From Desulfovibrio porci (GTDB taxonomy: Bacteria; Desulfobacterota; Desulfovibrionia; Desulfovibrionales; Desulfovibrionaceae): a stretch of 64,000 bases of DNA. The stretch spans positions 124,001 to 188,000 of the forward strand of contig NZ_VUMH01000004.1 in the NCBI RefSeq assembly GCF_009696265.1. Reading direction: 5' to 3'. Positions 1 to 8,701 of this stretch are shown piece by piece (position 1 is the first letter of the stretch; each line of letters begins with the position of its first letter). The notes under the pieces were generated by a model. It was given only the letters and a program-made list of their open reading frames with translations. It had not been told where the DNA came from and did not search any database. The position numbers and the translations under genes were made by a program.

Positions 1-1896
1 TACAATTTCCTGCAGGGCCGCGCCGGACTGGTGGGCCAGGTCCGTGGCATCAGCGATGCGCGACACCGCGTTGTCCACGGCGTCCATGCTTTTGGCCGTG
101 CTTTCCTGAATGGCCTGGATGGCGTTGCTCACATCCTGGGTGGAGGACATGGTTTTTTCGGCCAGCTTGCGCACTTCGTCGGCCACCACCGCGAAACCGC
201 GTCCGGCCTCGCCGGCCCGCGCCGCCTCAATGGCCGCATTGAGGGCCAGCAGATTGGTCTGGTCCGCAATATCGGAAATAACGCTCATAATCCGGGTGAT
301 GGCCTGCGCATGCGCGTTCAACTGCTCCATCTCTTCTTTCAGGTGCATGGATACTTCCTGAACTTCGCCAATGCTCTGCACCACATCCTGCACAACCTGC
401 GAGCCCGCCTCGGCTCTCTGCCTGGTGTCGCTGGAAGCGCCGGAAGCGTTGCTGGCATTCCTGGCGACTTCCTGAACCGTGGCATTCATTTCGTTCATGG
501 CCGTGGCCGCTTCGGAAAGATGCTGCGCGGACTCCGCGGCGGTTCGGTCCGACTGCTCAATCTGGGAGGAAAGCTCAGCGGAGGCGGAAGAAATGACGTC
601 CACCATGCCTTCCAGTTGTCCGGCGGCAGCCAGCATGCCTTCCCGTTTGGCGTTTTCGGCCCTGCGGGCCGCCTCTTCCGCCCGGCCCATGGCTTCCCTG
701 GCTTCTTCCGTGGCCGTCTGAGCCTCTTGGGATTTCCGCTGGGCCTCGTCAATGTTCTCCTTCAGACTGGTCACCATCTGGCGCAAGTCATCCGCCAGCA
801 TGCCGAGTTCGTCACTGCTGCGCACATCCAGGGTTCTTTCCAGGTCGCCGCCGGCAACAGCCTTGGCGAATACCTGCGTGGTCACCAGAGGTTTGACGAT
901 CATCCGGGTGATAAACAGGGAGATGCCGACGCCAAGAACCATGACGCCGATCAGAATCATGATGGTCTGCGTTGTGGAGGCGCTCAGCGTTTCCTCGGCT
1001 CTGTTCACCTCTTTTCTGGTATTGTCGGCAACGGCCTTACTCAGATTGAGAGTCTGCTGTTTCAGACTGTTGAACAAATCGGCTCTTGCCTTAGAAGCCT
1101 CCAGCAATTGCTCATGTATTTCCAGTAACAGATAGATTTGCTTTCCCAGGCTCTGAGTTGCGGCGATGGAATTTTTCAACAGGTCGCGGTATTCCTGTTT
1201 GTCGAATTTTTCCTGCAACTTTTCCAGGTTGGCAAGAATGCTCTTGAAATCCCCCACGATCTCGCCAAGCAGCTTCTCGTCGTTGTTATTTTGGGCAGTC
1301 AGCACTTTCTTGATGAGGTTGCCCACATTCGTGAGCTCGGCGGAAACCGAGGTCATATGCTGGGCATATGAGGCGGCCAAGTTGGTCTGCCCCGCTTCCA
1401 TGAGCTGACGCAACTCTTTGCCCAGAGCCCTGATAAGCGTTTCCATGCTCACTTCAGCGGCCTTGCCCGCCTGAAGCCCGGTAATGTTGTTCGCCTGGAT
1501 TTTTTGAATCAACGAAAAGCAGGAGCGCATATACCCCAGATACGTTTCCAGATCCTTGGGGAATTTGTCCAAAAAAGCGGCGCTGTCCGGATAGGGATTT
1601 TTATTTTGCAGTTCTTGCAGCTTTACGATGTCGGCTTTGATGATTTCAGTTTGTTTTTCAAGATTTTTTATGTCCGCATCGTTTTTGGACCCCTCAAAGA
1701 TAAAATACAGGCGGGCATATTCCAGAACATCGCTTTCCAGCGAAGAGGCCACCAAAAAACGCGGCACACGGTCTTCGCTGATGTTTTTCGAGGTTTGCGC
1801 TCCATCCCGCATTGCGCTGACGGCAAGATAGCCCAGCACAAGCGTCAGCAGCAAAATGACACTGAATCCTCCGCCGATTTTCTTTCCTACAGTCAC
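1..1896 (-). CDS. Methyl-accepting chemotaxis protein, C-terminus cut by window edge
   Basis: Membrane chemoreceptor that signals to CheA/CheW. 632 codons are visible and the frame is still open at base 1, so only the last part of the C-terminus is missing. A transmembrane helix at residues about 5-28 is followed by a roughly 280-residue helical periplasmic sensor (HBM-like by appearance), a second membrane helix near 312-332 ([13 protein letters not shown]), a HAMP segment, and the conserved signalling tip ([20 protein letters not shown], then [13 protein letters not shown]) near residues 540-577. The start is a GTG at 1896 with GGAGG six bases upstream; the overlapping ATG at 1898 reads straight into a stop. 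The ligand is unknown. A second chemoreceptor, with a Cache-like sensor, lies at 38.8 kb. Confidence 0.93.
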   Translation of the reverse strand, partial: MTVGKKIGGGFSVILLLTLVLGYLAVSAMRDGAQTSKNISEDRVPRFLVASSLESDVLEYARLYFIFEGSKNDADIKNLEKQTEIIKADIVKLQELQNKNPYPDSAAFLDKFPKDLETYLGYMRSCFSLIQKIQANNITGLQAGKAAEVSMETLIRALGKELRQLMEAGQTNLAASYAQHMTSVSAELTNVGNLIKKVLTAQNNNDEKLLGEIVGDFKSILANLEKLQEKFDKQEYRDLLKNSIAATQSLGKQIYLLLEIHEQLLEASKARADLFNSLKQQTLNLSKAVADNTRKEVNRAEETLSASTTQTIMILIGVMVLGVGISLFITRMIVKPLVTTQVFAKAVAGGDLERTLDVRSSDELGMLADDLRQMVTSLKENIDEAQRKSQEAQTATEEAREAMGRAEEAARRAENAKREGMLAAAGQLEGMVDVISSASAELSSQIEQSDRTAAESAQHLSEAATAMNEMNATVQEVARNASNASGASSDTRQRAEAGSQVVQDVVQSIGEVQEVSMHLKEEMEQLNAHAQAITRIMSVISDIADQTNLLALNAAIEAARAGEAGRGFAVVADEVRKLAEKTMSSTQDVSNAIQAIQESTAKSMDAVDNAVSRIADATDLAHQSGAALQEIV

Positions 1897-2831
1897 ATTA
1901 AGCCTCCTATACATCCTCGCTGTGAATTAGGCCCAATCTTCATTAAATCGCCGCGGCAAAGCTGTCTTTTTCCACCCGGCGCGCGGCAAAGAAAAAATCG
2001 GTCTGGCGGTATGGTCAGTGTGACAGCCGTTGGCGCGCCAGGGCTTCCGGATACCGGCCGCGATTTCCCTGGACAGCGTTCGACGTGACCAATGGTTGCG
2101 CTTTATCCGCAGCTTCCTGCGCAGCGACGGCTAAAGACAACTTTTCCCAATTTTTTTTGCGCATTGCCTGTCAAAAAATTCAACTTTTCGTGGTCGGCGT
2201 TTTAACGGGGGGGGGCCGAACCCAAAAAGTGTGGAGCGGCGTCGCTCCTAGCCGCCCTCCAATCCGCCCTTCCGCTTCAGGCATATCATTAATACGCAAT
2301 ACCGGGACGATCACGGGCATACAGACCGCGCATGGATGACAGCAATTAATTTATCGACAATATTCAGCCTGATATTAGCGTCATTCAGGACATATTTTCT
2401 TGTTTTAATAAAAATATATTTTTTGGTAAAAAAAATTTGATATCCTGTCATGAATTAAAGAGCAAAAAATCCTTATCAAAGCGGACGCGATAGCGCAACC
2501 GTCGGTGGAGGAAGAAGCATGCCTTTCTGACAGGTTTCCGCTACGGACGGACATTTTATGCTTGCTCACCGGTATGCTTTATTGCTAAATTGTCCTCCCC
2601 CCCTCCATCAGGCCGGAAACCGTCGCCAGAACGGTTTCGGCGGTCTTGCGGACCGTCTTTTGGCCAGCCGGTGCTGCCGGCGAGCAAACCTTCGCGCCTC
2701 CTTAACGGGAGCGCCCGCGAAGCCGTGTGAATTCACGCCCCCCCTTACCCGGGAGCTTATGCCGACGCTACGGCGGGCCGCGCATTGCGGACCGGCCTCT
2801 GCCTGTGGCGCTTTTTCGAGGTGGAAAAATT
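1897..2831. other. Long intergenic region upstream of the glutamate synthase operon
   Basis: About 935 bases between a leftward chemoreceptor gene and the rightward glutamate synthase operon. I find no credible gene. Short open frames here lack ribosome sites and family resemblance. The part from about 2350 to 2470 is AT-rich and probably carries the operon promoter, but no convincing -35/-10 or -24/-12 pair stands out. A small inverted repeat (GAAACCGT/ACGGTTTC) lies near 2614-2637 in the probable leader. Confidence 0.5.
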
Positions 2832-3938
2832 ATGTGCAGAATCGGTTCCATCAAAAGCAGGACGCCGGTGCATCCTTCCGTGGCGCTCAACCTGATGCTG
2901 CCCCAGCAGGAAGGGCACGACAATTCGGGTTTTGCCATGGTCATGCAGGATCTGGACGGCGTTTTCAGCGAGTATAAGGACAAGCCTCTGCTGTCGCTGG
3001 CCTGTACGCCGCGGGGCGTGCAACTGGTCAACGACTATATGGAGGAAAAGGGTTTCGTGCAGGTGGCCCAGTGGGTGCCCGAGATGGACAAGCGCGATGG
3101 TCTGAAAATCGAGGCCATGCCCTGTTATGTCTTTCGTAACTATGAGTATCCTCAAAACTATCTCCAGCGCAGCCGGAAAGAGCGCGAAGACCTTCTGCTG
3201 GACACCCGCTTGGCCCTGCGCGCGCTGCTGGAAGAAGGCAATAACGGCTTTGTCTATTCTTTCTGGCCCGATGTGCTGACGCTCAAGGAAATCGGCGACC
3301 CGGCGGACATCGCCGCCTATTTCCGGCTCTGGAACGACGACGGCCGCCTCACGGCCCGCAACATCGTGACCCAGTGCCGTCAGAACACCAATTACGATAT
3401 CGTGCGCTACGCGGCCCATCCCTTCTTTTTGCAGGGTTACACCCTCTGCGCCAATGGCGAAAACACCTTTTTCACCAAGAACAAGGAATTCCAGAAGTCT
3501 CTGCACCGGGGCTACATCGGCTTTGAATCCGACTCCCAGAACTTCCTCTACACGCTGCATTACGTGCTGCATGAACTGCAATGGCCCATCAAGTACTACA
3601 AGCACGTCATCACGCCCCTGCCTTTTGTGGAGGCGGAAAGGCGCGACGACCGCAAAGTGCTCAGCCTGATCCGCGAATCACTGGCGCACCTGGAGATCAA
3701 CGGGCCCAATTCCATCATCGGCCTGCTGCCCGACGGACGGATGATCACCTGCTGTGATTCCAAGAAGCTGCGTCCCGTGGTGGTGGGCGGCGACGACAGC
3801 ATGGTGGCCGTTGCCTCGGAAGTCTGCGGGCTGAACGCCATTCTGCCCGACCGCGACCCGGCGGGGGACATCTATCCCAATGAACGGGAAATGGTGGTCA
3901 TTGACAACGATCTGGCGGTGCGGCGATGGAATCAGTAA
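2832..3938 (+). CDS. Glutamate synthase amidotransferase subunit (split GltB, class II GATase)
   Basis: Supplies ammonia from glutamine to the synthase subunit encoded next door. The start at 2832 is chosen because it puts Cys at position 2 (MCRIGSIKSR), the N-terminal nucleophile of class II (Ntn) glutamine amidotransferases, and GAGGTGG lies upstream; the frame is open further back but that would bury the nucleophile. 368 residues; the GHDNSGFAMV segment resembles the conserved GATase core. It is the stand-alone counterpart of the N-terminal domain of ordinary large GltB, an arrangement known from archaea and several anaerobes. The stop overlaps the next gene by 13 bases, suggesting translational coupling. 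Confidence 0.88.
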   Translation: MCRIGSIKSRTPVHPSVALNLMLPQQEGHDNSGFAMVMQDLDGVFSEYKDKPLLSLACTPRGVQLVNDYMEEKGFVQVAQWVPEMDKRDGLKIEAMPCYVFRNYEYPQNYLQRSRKEREDLLLDTRLALRALLEEGNNGFVYSFWPDVLTLKEIGDPADIAAYFRLWNDDGRLTARNIVTQCRQNTNYDIVRYAAHPFFLQGYTLCANGENTFFTKNKEFQKSLHRGYIGFESDSQNFLYTLHYVLHELQWPIKYYKHVITPLPFVEAERRDDRKVLSLIRESLAHLEINGPNSIIGLLPDGRMITCCDSKKLRPVVVGGDDSMVAVASEVCGLNAILPDRDPAGDIYPNEREMVVIDNDLAVRRWNQ

Positions 3939-5557
3939 AAACTCAGGACGTCAGCGTCAACGATCTGAACTGGACCATTGAGTACCACGCCGAGCGCTGC
4001 ACCATGTGCGGCTCCTGCGTGGCGGCCTGCACCTTCAACGCCATTGAGGCCGGGGTCTCGCACCGCAGTGTGACGGTTTCGCGCAAGGCTTTTCCGGAGC
4101 CGGAGGCGGAGCATCTCGCCCTGCCTGTCATCAGGCAAAAGCCCGTCATTGAGCAGGCCTGCGTGGGCTGCGGCATGTGCGAAAAGGTCTGCCCCAACAA
4201 GGCCATCCGGCCCGTGCGCAATCCGGACACCCGTTTTCCCGTACTGGCCCGCGCCCACGGCCCCATCAAGCGCGGCGGGCGCAGCAACCTGCCCACGCCG
4301 CGCACCCTGGACGCCATCGTGGTGGGCCGCATCAGCCAGATGACCGACCCGTCCCTGGATTCGGAGCGGCATACCTTTGACATCCGCTCACCGCTGGGCC
4401 GCGTGATGCTGGCCCGGGAGCTGCCCCTGCGCGTGGACGGCGAGGATCTGGTGCTCGACGGGCGCACCCCGCCGGTACACTGGATCTACCCGGCCATCTT
4501 CAGCGACATGAGCATCGGCGCGCTGTCCGCCAGAGCCTGGGAAGCTCTGGCCCTGGCCACGGCCTACCTCAACGAGAAGTGCGGCATGCCCGTGCGCATG
4601 AGCTCGGGCGAGGGCGGCATGCCCATCAAGCTGCTGGAGTCCGAACAGCTCAAATACATGATTCTGCAGATCGCTTCCGGCCATTTCGGCTGGAACCGCA
4701 TTATCAAGGCCATGCCCCGCATGAAGGCCGACCCGGCGGGCGTGCTGATCAAGATCGGCCAGGGCGCCAAGCCCGGCGACGGGGGGTTGCTGCCCGCCGC
4801 CAAGGTGGCCCCGCACATCCAGGCCATTCGCGGCGTGCCCAAGGCCACCCTGCATTCCCCGCCCAACCATCAGGGTTTGTATTCCATTGAGGAGTCGGTG
4901 CAGAAAATGCACCTTTCGCTCAACGCGGCCTTCGGCTTCCGCGTGCCCGTGGCCATCAAGTGCGCGGCCTCGTCCACCTCGGTGTCGGTATACAACAATC
5001 TGCTGCGCGATCCTTACAAGATCTGCGGCGGCTTTTTCATCGACGGCATCCAGGGCGGCACGGGCGCGGCCAACGAGGTCTCCCTGGAGCACACGGGGCA
5101 TCCCATCGTCTCCAAGCTGCGCGACTGCTATCAAGCGGCCGTGGCCCAGGGCCTGCAGGGGCAGATCCCCCTCTGGGCGGGCGGCGGCATCGGCATGACC
5201 GGCAATGCGGCGGCCGACGCCTTCAAGATGATCTGCCTGGGGGCCAACGGCGTGATTCTGGGCAAGATACTGATCCAGTTGATGGGCTGTGTGGGCAACG
5301 AGCACGGCCGCTGCAACGCCTGCAATACGGGCAAATGCCCCACGGGCATCTGCACGCAGGACCCGCGCCTGGTCAAACGCCTGGACGTGGACCGGGGCGC
5401 GCAGAACATCGTGGACTACATGCTGGCTTTTGACGCTGAACTGCGCAAACTGCTGGCCCCGGTGGGCAACAGCTCCCTGCCGGTGGGGCGTTCCGACGCC
5501 CTGGTGTCCACGGATCGGGCGGTGGCGGACAAGTTGGGCATTGCCTACGCTTGTTAG
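3926..5557 (+). CDS. Glutamate synthase, Fe-S/FMN synthase subunit (split GltB)
   Basis: Central catalytic subunit that converts 2-oxoglutarate and ammonia to glutamate with FMN. 543 residues. Two [4Fe-4S] ferredoxin motifs open the protein (Cys25/28/31/35 in CTMCGSC and Cys79/82/85/89 in CVGCGMC). The Glu-synthase TIM-barrel follows, with GGTGAANEVSLEHTGHP and a glycine-rich phosphate loop (WAGGGIGMTGN). Near the C-terminus is a cysteine cluster (CNACNTGKCPTGIC), as expected for the [3Fe-4S] site. N-terminal ferredoxin modules are typical of archaeal-type GltB. It overlaps the amidotransferase gene and precedes the GXGXG/FAD subunit, so the three products probably form one enzyme. Confidence 0.9.
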   Translation: MESVKTQDVSVNDLNWTIEYHAERCTMCGSCVAACTFNAIEAGVSHRSVTVSRKAFPEPEAEHLALPVIRQKPVIEQACVGCGMCEKVCPNKAIRPVRNPDTRFPVLARAHGPIKRGGRSNLPTPRTLDAIVVGRISQMTDPSLDSERHTFDIRSPLGRVMLARELPLRVDGEDLVLDGRTPPVHWIYPAIFSDMSIGALSARAWEALALATAYLNEKCGMPVRMSSGEGGMPIKLLESEQLKYMILQIASGHFGWNRIIKAMPRMKADPAGVLIKIGQGAKPGDGGLLPAAKVAPHIQAIRGVPKATLHSPPNHQGLYSIEESVQKMHLSLNAAFGFRVPVAIKCAASSTSVSVYNNLLRDPYKICGGFFIDGIQGGTGAANEVSLEHTGHPIVSKLRDCYQAAVAQGLQGQIPLWAGGGIGMTGNAAADAFKMICLGANGVILGKILIQLMGCVGNEHGRCNACNTGKCPTGICTQDPRLVKRLDVDRGAQNIVDYMLAFDAELRKLLAPVGNSSLPVGRSDALVSTDRAVADKLGIAYAC

Positions 5558-5588
5558 AGCGTTGTGCTTTGTAAAAACAAAACGCTCT
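5556..5588 (+). repeat. Intercistronic hairpin overlapping a stop codon
   Basis: AGAGCGTT at 5556-5563 pairs with AACGCTCT at 5581-5588, with an inner TTTGT/ACAAA pairing. The 5' arm starts inside the TAG stop of the synthase gene. There is no T-run, so it is more likely an mRNA-processing or stability element, or a REP-like unit, than a terminator. Confidence 0.5.
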
Positions 5589-5647
5589 GACGTCTGCGGA
5601 AGAGGACGCCTGCGGCGAGTTGTTCTAGATATAGCCAGGAGATAGCC

Positions 5648-7945
5648 ATGCTGCGCGTAAGCACGGTGCACGATCACGAACGCATGTCCACCCAGGATCT
5701 GCTGCTGTCCATTGAGGCGGCGGTGGAGCGGGGCGAGACTGATTTTTATATTGAGGCCTCGGGCCAGCACGACATCGGCGGCCCGCTCTGGAACCGGGAC
5801 GGTAAAAAGCTGACTTTCAGGGTCAGCAATCCCGGCCAGCGCGTGGGTTCCATGTGCCTGCCCGACACGGAAATAGTTGTGGAAGGACCGGCCCCGGCCG
5901 ACGTGGGCTGGCTCAATGCCGGCGGGCGCATTGCGGTGCGCGGCGACGCGGGTGATACGGCGGGGCATTGCGCCGCCGCGGGCAAGGTCTATATCGGCGG
6001 CCGCGCGGGCACGCGTTCCGGCTCGCTCATGAAGCACGATCCGCTCTACGAACCCCCGGAACTCTGGGTGCTCAAAAGCGTGGGCAGTTTTTCCTTTGAG
6101 TTCATGGGCGGCGGCAAGGCCGTGGTCTGCGGCCATGAAAGCGAAGCCCTGCCCTCGGTGCTGGGCGAGCGTTCCTGCGTGGGCATGGTGGGCGGCGTGG
6201 TCTATTTTCGCGGGCCTGTGGGCTCCCTGCCGCCGGACGTGCGGGTGAGCCCCCTGGATGAGGACGATATGGCCTGGCTTGATGCCGGTCTGGACGATTT
6301 TCTTCAGGCTGTCGACCGGCCGGGACTGCGCGAAGAGCTTTCAGTCTGGAAACACTGGAAAAAGATCACGCCTCTGCCGTTTGAGGAACGCGAACACGAG
6401 GAAGTCCCCAGCCTTGCCCGGTTCCGGGCCACGGAATGGGTCAAGGACGGCATTTTCAGCGACGTCTGCCCCGACGATTTCGTGGTCAACGGCCTGGTGG
6501 CGCGCGGGGATTACCGCCTGCGCGTGCCCCTCTGGGAAAATGCCCGTTTTGCCGCACCCTGCGAATTCCACTGTCCGGCTTCCATCCCGAGCCAGCGCCG
6601 CTTCAATTTGCTGCGTGAAGGCAAAGTGGATGAAGCCTACCGGCTGGTGCTGGACTACACGCCTTTTCCCGGCTCGGTCTGCGGCAGCGTCTGCCCCAAT
6701 CCCTGCATGGAAAACTGCACGCGCAACGAGCTGGACAGCCCTGTGCAGATCGGCAAGCTGGGCTCCTGTTCGGCGGATATCAGGCTGGAAAAGCCCGTGC
6801 AGCGCAGCGGCAAGCATCTGGGCGTCATCGGCGGCGGCGTGGGCGGTCTCACGGCTGCCTGGCAACTGGCCCGCATGGGACACGAAGTCACGGTGTACGA
6901 GGCGGACGCCCATATGGGCGGCAAGCTGGAGCAGGTTATTCCGCGCGAACGCCTGAACCACGATCTGCTGCTCAAGGAACTCAAGCGCATTGAGGACATG
7001 GGCGTGCATTTCGTGACCAACCATCCGGTGGACGCCGAGCGCTTCGCGGAGCTGCGCAAAAAGCATGATGCCCTGATCGTGGCCACGGGCGGACATGTGC
7101 CGCGCATCTTCCCCTGGCCCGGGCATGAACGGATCGTGGGCGGCATTGACTTTCTCAAGGCCGTAAACCGGGGGCAAAAGCCCGAGGTGCCCGAAAGCGT
7201 GGTGGTCATCGGCTGCGGCAACGCGGGCATGGACGCGGCGGCCGGGGCGTTTGCCATGGGCGCGCGCGAGGTGACCTGCATCGACGTGCAGCGTCCGGCG
7301 GCCTTCGCCCACGAGATCGCCCATATCGAAAACCTGGGCGGTAAACTGCTCTGGCCGGTGCAGACCAGGGAAATCACGGACAACGGTCTGATCACCCAGG
7401 ACGGCACGCTGATTCCCGCTGAGATGGTCATCATCACCATCGGCGAGTCGCCGGACCTTTCCTATCTGCCCGAAGGACTGGAGAAGTTCCGCGACTGGCT
7501 GGTTCCCAAGGCCGATCTGAGCGTCATGGACGGCGTATTCGCGGTGGGCGACGTGATCAAGCCCGGTCTGCTGGTCCATGCCATCGGCACAGGCCGCCAG
7601 GCCGCGCTGGCCGCCGACGCCTGGCTGCGCGGCGAGAGCCCTGTGCCCACGGACAGGGAACAGGTGCCGTCCCGGCGGCTGCACACGGCCTATTTCGCCA
7701 AATGCCACGGCCGGGAGCTGCCGCAACCGCGGGAGGATTTCGAGCGTTGCGTCAGTTGCGGCACCTGCCGCGACTGCAAGATGTGTCTCATGTCCTGCCC
7801 GGAAAAGGCCATTGACCGCAATGAGTTGGCCGAAGGCGGTTTCGAATACGTTTCCGACCCGGCGCGCTGCATCGGCTGCGGCATCTGCGCAGGCGTCTGC
7901 CCCTGCGGCATCTGGAGCATGAAGGCCAACTGGGCCATGGCGTAG
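5648..7945 (+). CDS. Glutamate synthase GXGXG domain fused to GltD-like FAD oxidoreductase and ferredoxin
   Basis: Delivers electrons to the synthase subunit. 765 residues in three parts. Residues about 1-220 are the glycine-rich beta-helix (GXGXG) domain normally at the C-terminus of large GltB. The middle is GltD-like: a cysteine-rich N-terminal segment (SVCGSVCPNPCMENC), an FAD Rossmann motif (GVIGGGVGGLTAAWQL) and a second nucleotide site (VVIGCGNAGMD). The C-terminus has ferredoxin clusters (CVSCGTCRDCKMC and CIGCGICAGVCPC). This fuses parts that are separate in other organisms. A ribosome site (CAGGAG) precedes the ATG. A strong terminator follows, ending the operon. Confidence 0.9.
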   Translation: MLRVSTVHDHERMSTQDLLLSIEAAVERGETDFYIEASGQHDIGGPLWNRDGKKLTFRVSNPGQRVGSMCLPDTEIVVEGPAPADVGWLNAGGRIAVRGDAGDTAGHCAAAGKVYIGGRAGTRSGSLMKHDPLYEPPELWVLKSVGSFSFEFMGGGKAVVCGHESEALPSVLGERSCVGMVGGVVYFRGPVGSLPPDVRVSPLDEDDMAWLDAGLDDFLQAVDRPGLREELSVWKHWKKITPLPFEEREHEEVPSLARFRATEWVKDGIFSDVCPDDFVVNGLVARGDYRLRVPLWENARFAAPCEFHCPASIPSQRRFNLLREGKVDEAYRLVLDYTPFPGSVCGSVCPNPCMENCTRNELDSPVQIGKLGSCSADIRLEKPVQRSGKHLGVIGGGVGGLTAAWQLARMGHEVTVYEADAHMGGKLEQVIPRERLNHDLLLKELKRIEDMGVHFVTNHPVDAERFAELRKKHDALIVATGGHVPRIFPWPGHERIVGGIDFLKAVNRGQKPEVPESVVVIGCGNAGMDAAAGAFAMGAREVTCIDVQRPAAFAHEIAHIENLGGKLLWPVQTREITDNGLITQDGTLIPAEMVIITIGESPDLSYLPEGLEKFRDWLVPKADLSVMDGVFAVGDVIKPGLLVHAIGTGRQAALAADAWLRGESPVPTDREQVPSRRLHTAYFAKCHGRELPQPREDFERCVSCGTCRDCKMCLMSCPEKAIDRNELAEGGFEYVSDPARCIGCGICAGVCPCGIWSMKANWAMA

Positions 7946-7975
7946 CGGCTGTGAATTGTACGATCCTTTCACGGG

Positions 7976-8007
7976 CAGGCCCGGAGTTTCGGCTCCGGGC
8001 CTGTTTT
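7976..8007 (+). terminator. Rho-independent terminator of the glutamate synthase operon
   Basis: Perfect 11-bp stem (CAGGCCCGGAG / CTCCGGGCCTG) with loop TTTCGG, followed by TTTT at 8004-8007. It lies 30 bases after the stop codon of the last gene. Confidence 0.9.
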
Positions 8008-8025
8008 ATGCGCCGTGTTATCCGC

Positions 8026-8624
8026 CAGGGCAGACGCATCTGATTTTAGTTTTGCCGATCTCTTATTTGTCGTGATTATCCGTCAAAACCAGCCTTTTCG
8101 GCGCGGGCGGCGTCATCTGGCGCTTTTTGCTGCTCACGTACTTGAGTACATCTCTGCTCTCGATGCCCGTAAGCTCGCTAGGTTCGCCAACGGGCACGGC
8201 CCTTTGGGCCGCCTTCCGGTCGGTTTCCGCGCAAAAAGCGCCATTTTCCTTGCCCGCGCCGAAAAATCTTGCTTCAGCCGTTGCGACGCAGGAGCTTTAG
8301 CCGTAGGCGAGCTTGTGAGCCGTACGGATAAAGACAGCACTGCCAGCTACGGCTGAAGACAGTAATTAGTTACACGAAATTGTGTCCAAGGAAGTCACTG
8401 TCGCTATCCGTAGCGATGCTGTCTTGTTCCGTAATATGGCTTCGCCGTGAACGGCTCAAGCAAGCCGCTGACGTGGCAACGGCTAGCGCATTTTTTAGGA
8501 TTCTCCCGACACCTGCCCTCCGCCTGCGCTTCGCTCTGGCGGAGCAAAGGTGGCTTCGCCCCTTTTTGTCTATTACTCGGCTATCTAGTCAATAAATAAA
8601 GATTTTTTAGATGCGTCTGCCCTG
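8026..8624. mobile_element. MITE-like non-autonomous element, 16-bp terminal inverted repeats, 10-bp target duplication
   Basis: The left end CAGGGCAGACGCATCT (8026-8041) and the right end AGATGCGTCTGCCCTG (8609-8624) are perfect inverted copies. They are flanked outside by identical 10-base direct repeats TGTTATCCGC at 8016-8025 and 8625-8634, the expected footprint of transposition. The 599-bp interior shows no coding capacity or transposase but is rich in internal inverted repeats. A shorter, degenerate relative lies at 17469-17638 and shares both ends but lacks the middle. The element sits between a terminator and fhs. The family is not recognised; the mobilising transposase is not in this window. 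Confidence 0.8.
8095..8265. repeat. Nested long inverted repeats inside the mobile element
   Basis: TTTTCGGCGCGGGC (8095-8108) pairs perfectly with GCCCGCGCCGAAAA (8252-8265). Inside it GGCGCTTTTTGC (8119-8130) pairs with GCAAAAAGCGCC (8231-8242). Smaller pairings (TGCCCGT/ACGGGCA, GGCCC/GGGCC) lie in the loop. The degenerate copy at 17.5 kb lacks this part, so it may be a second insertion or a structured core lost from the shorter copy. Confidence 0.75.
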
Positions 8625-8701
8625 TGTTATCCGCCTTCCCGCCTTGACGCCTGCCGGAGCGGACCGTACATTCCGGCTAGTTCATATTTCAAGGAGTTGC
8701 C

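Noticed and set aside
31..1128. Plus-strand open frame over the first chemoreceptor
   Set aside because: The minus strand encodes an unmistakable chemoreceptor signalling domain across the same bases.
2085..2977. Short plus-strand frames ahead of the glutamate synthase operon
   Set aside because: No ribosome sites or family similarity, and the second overlaps the amidotransferase gene in another frame.
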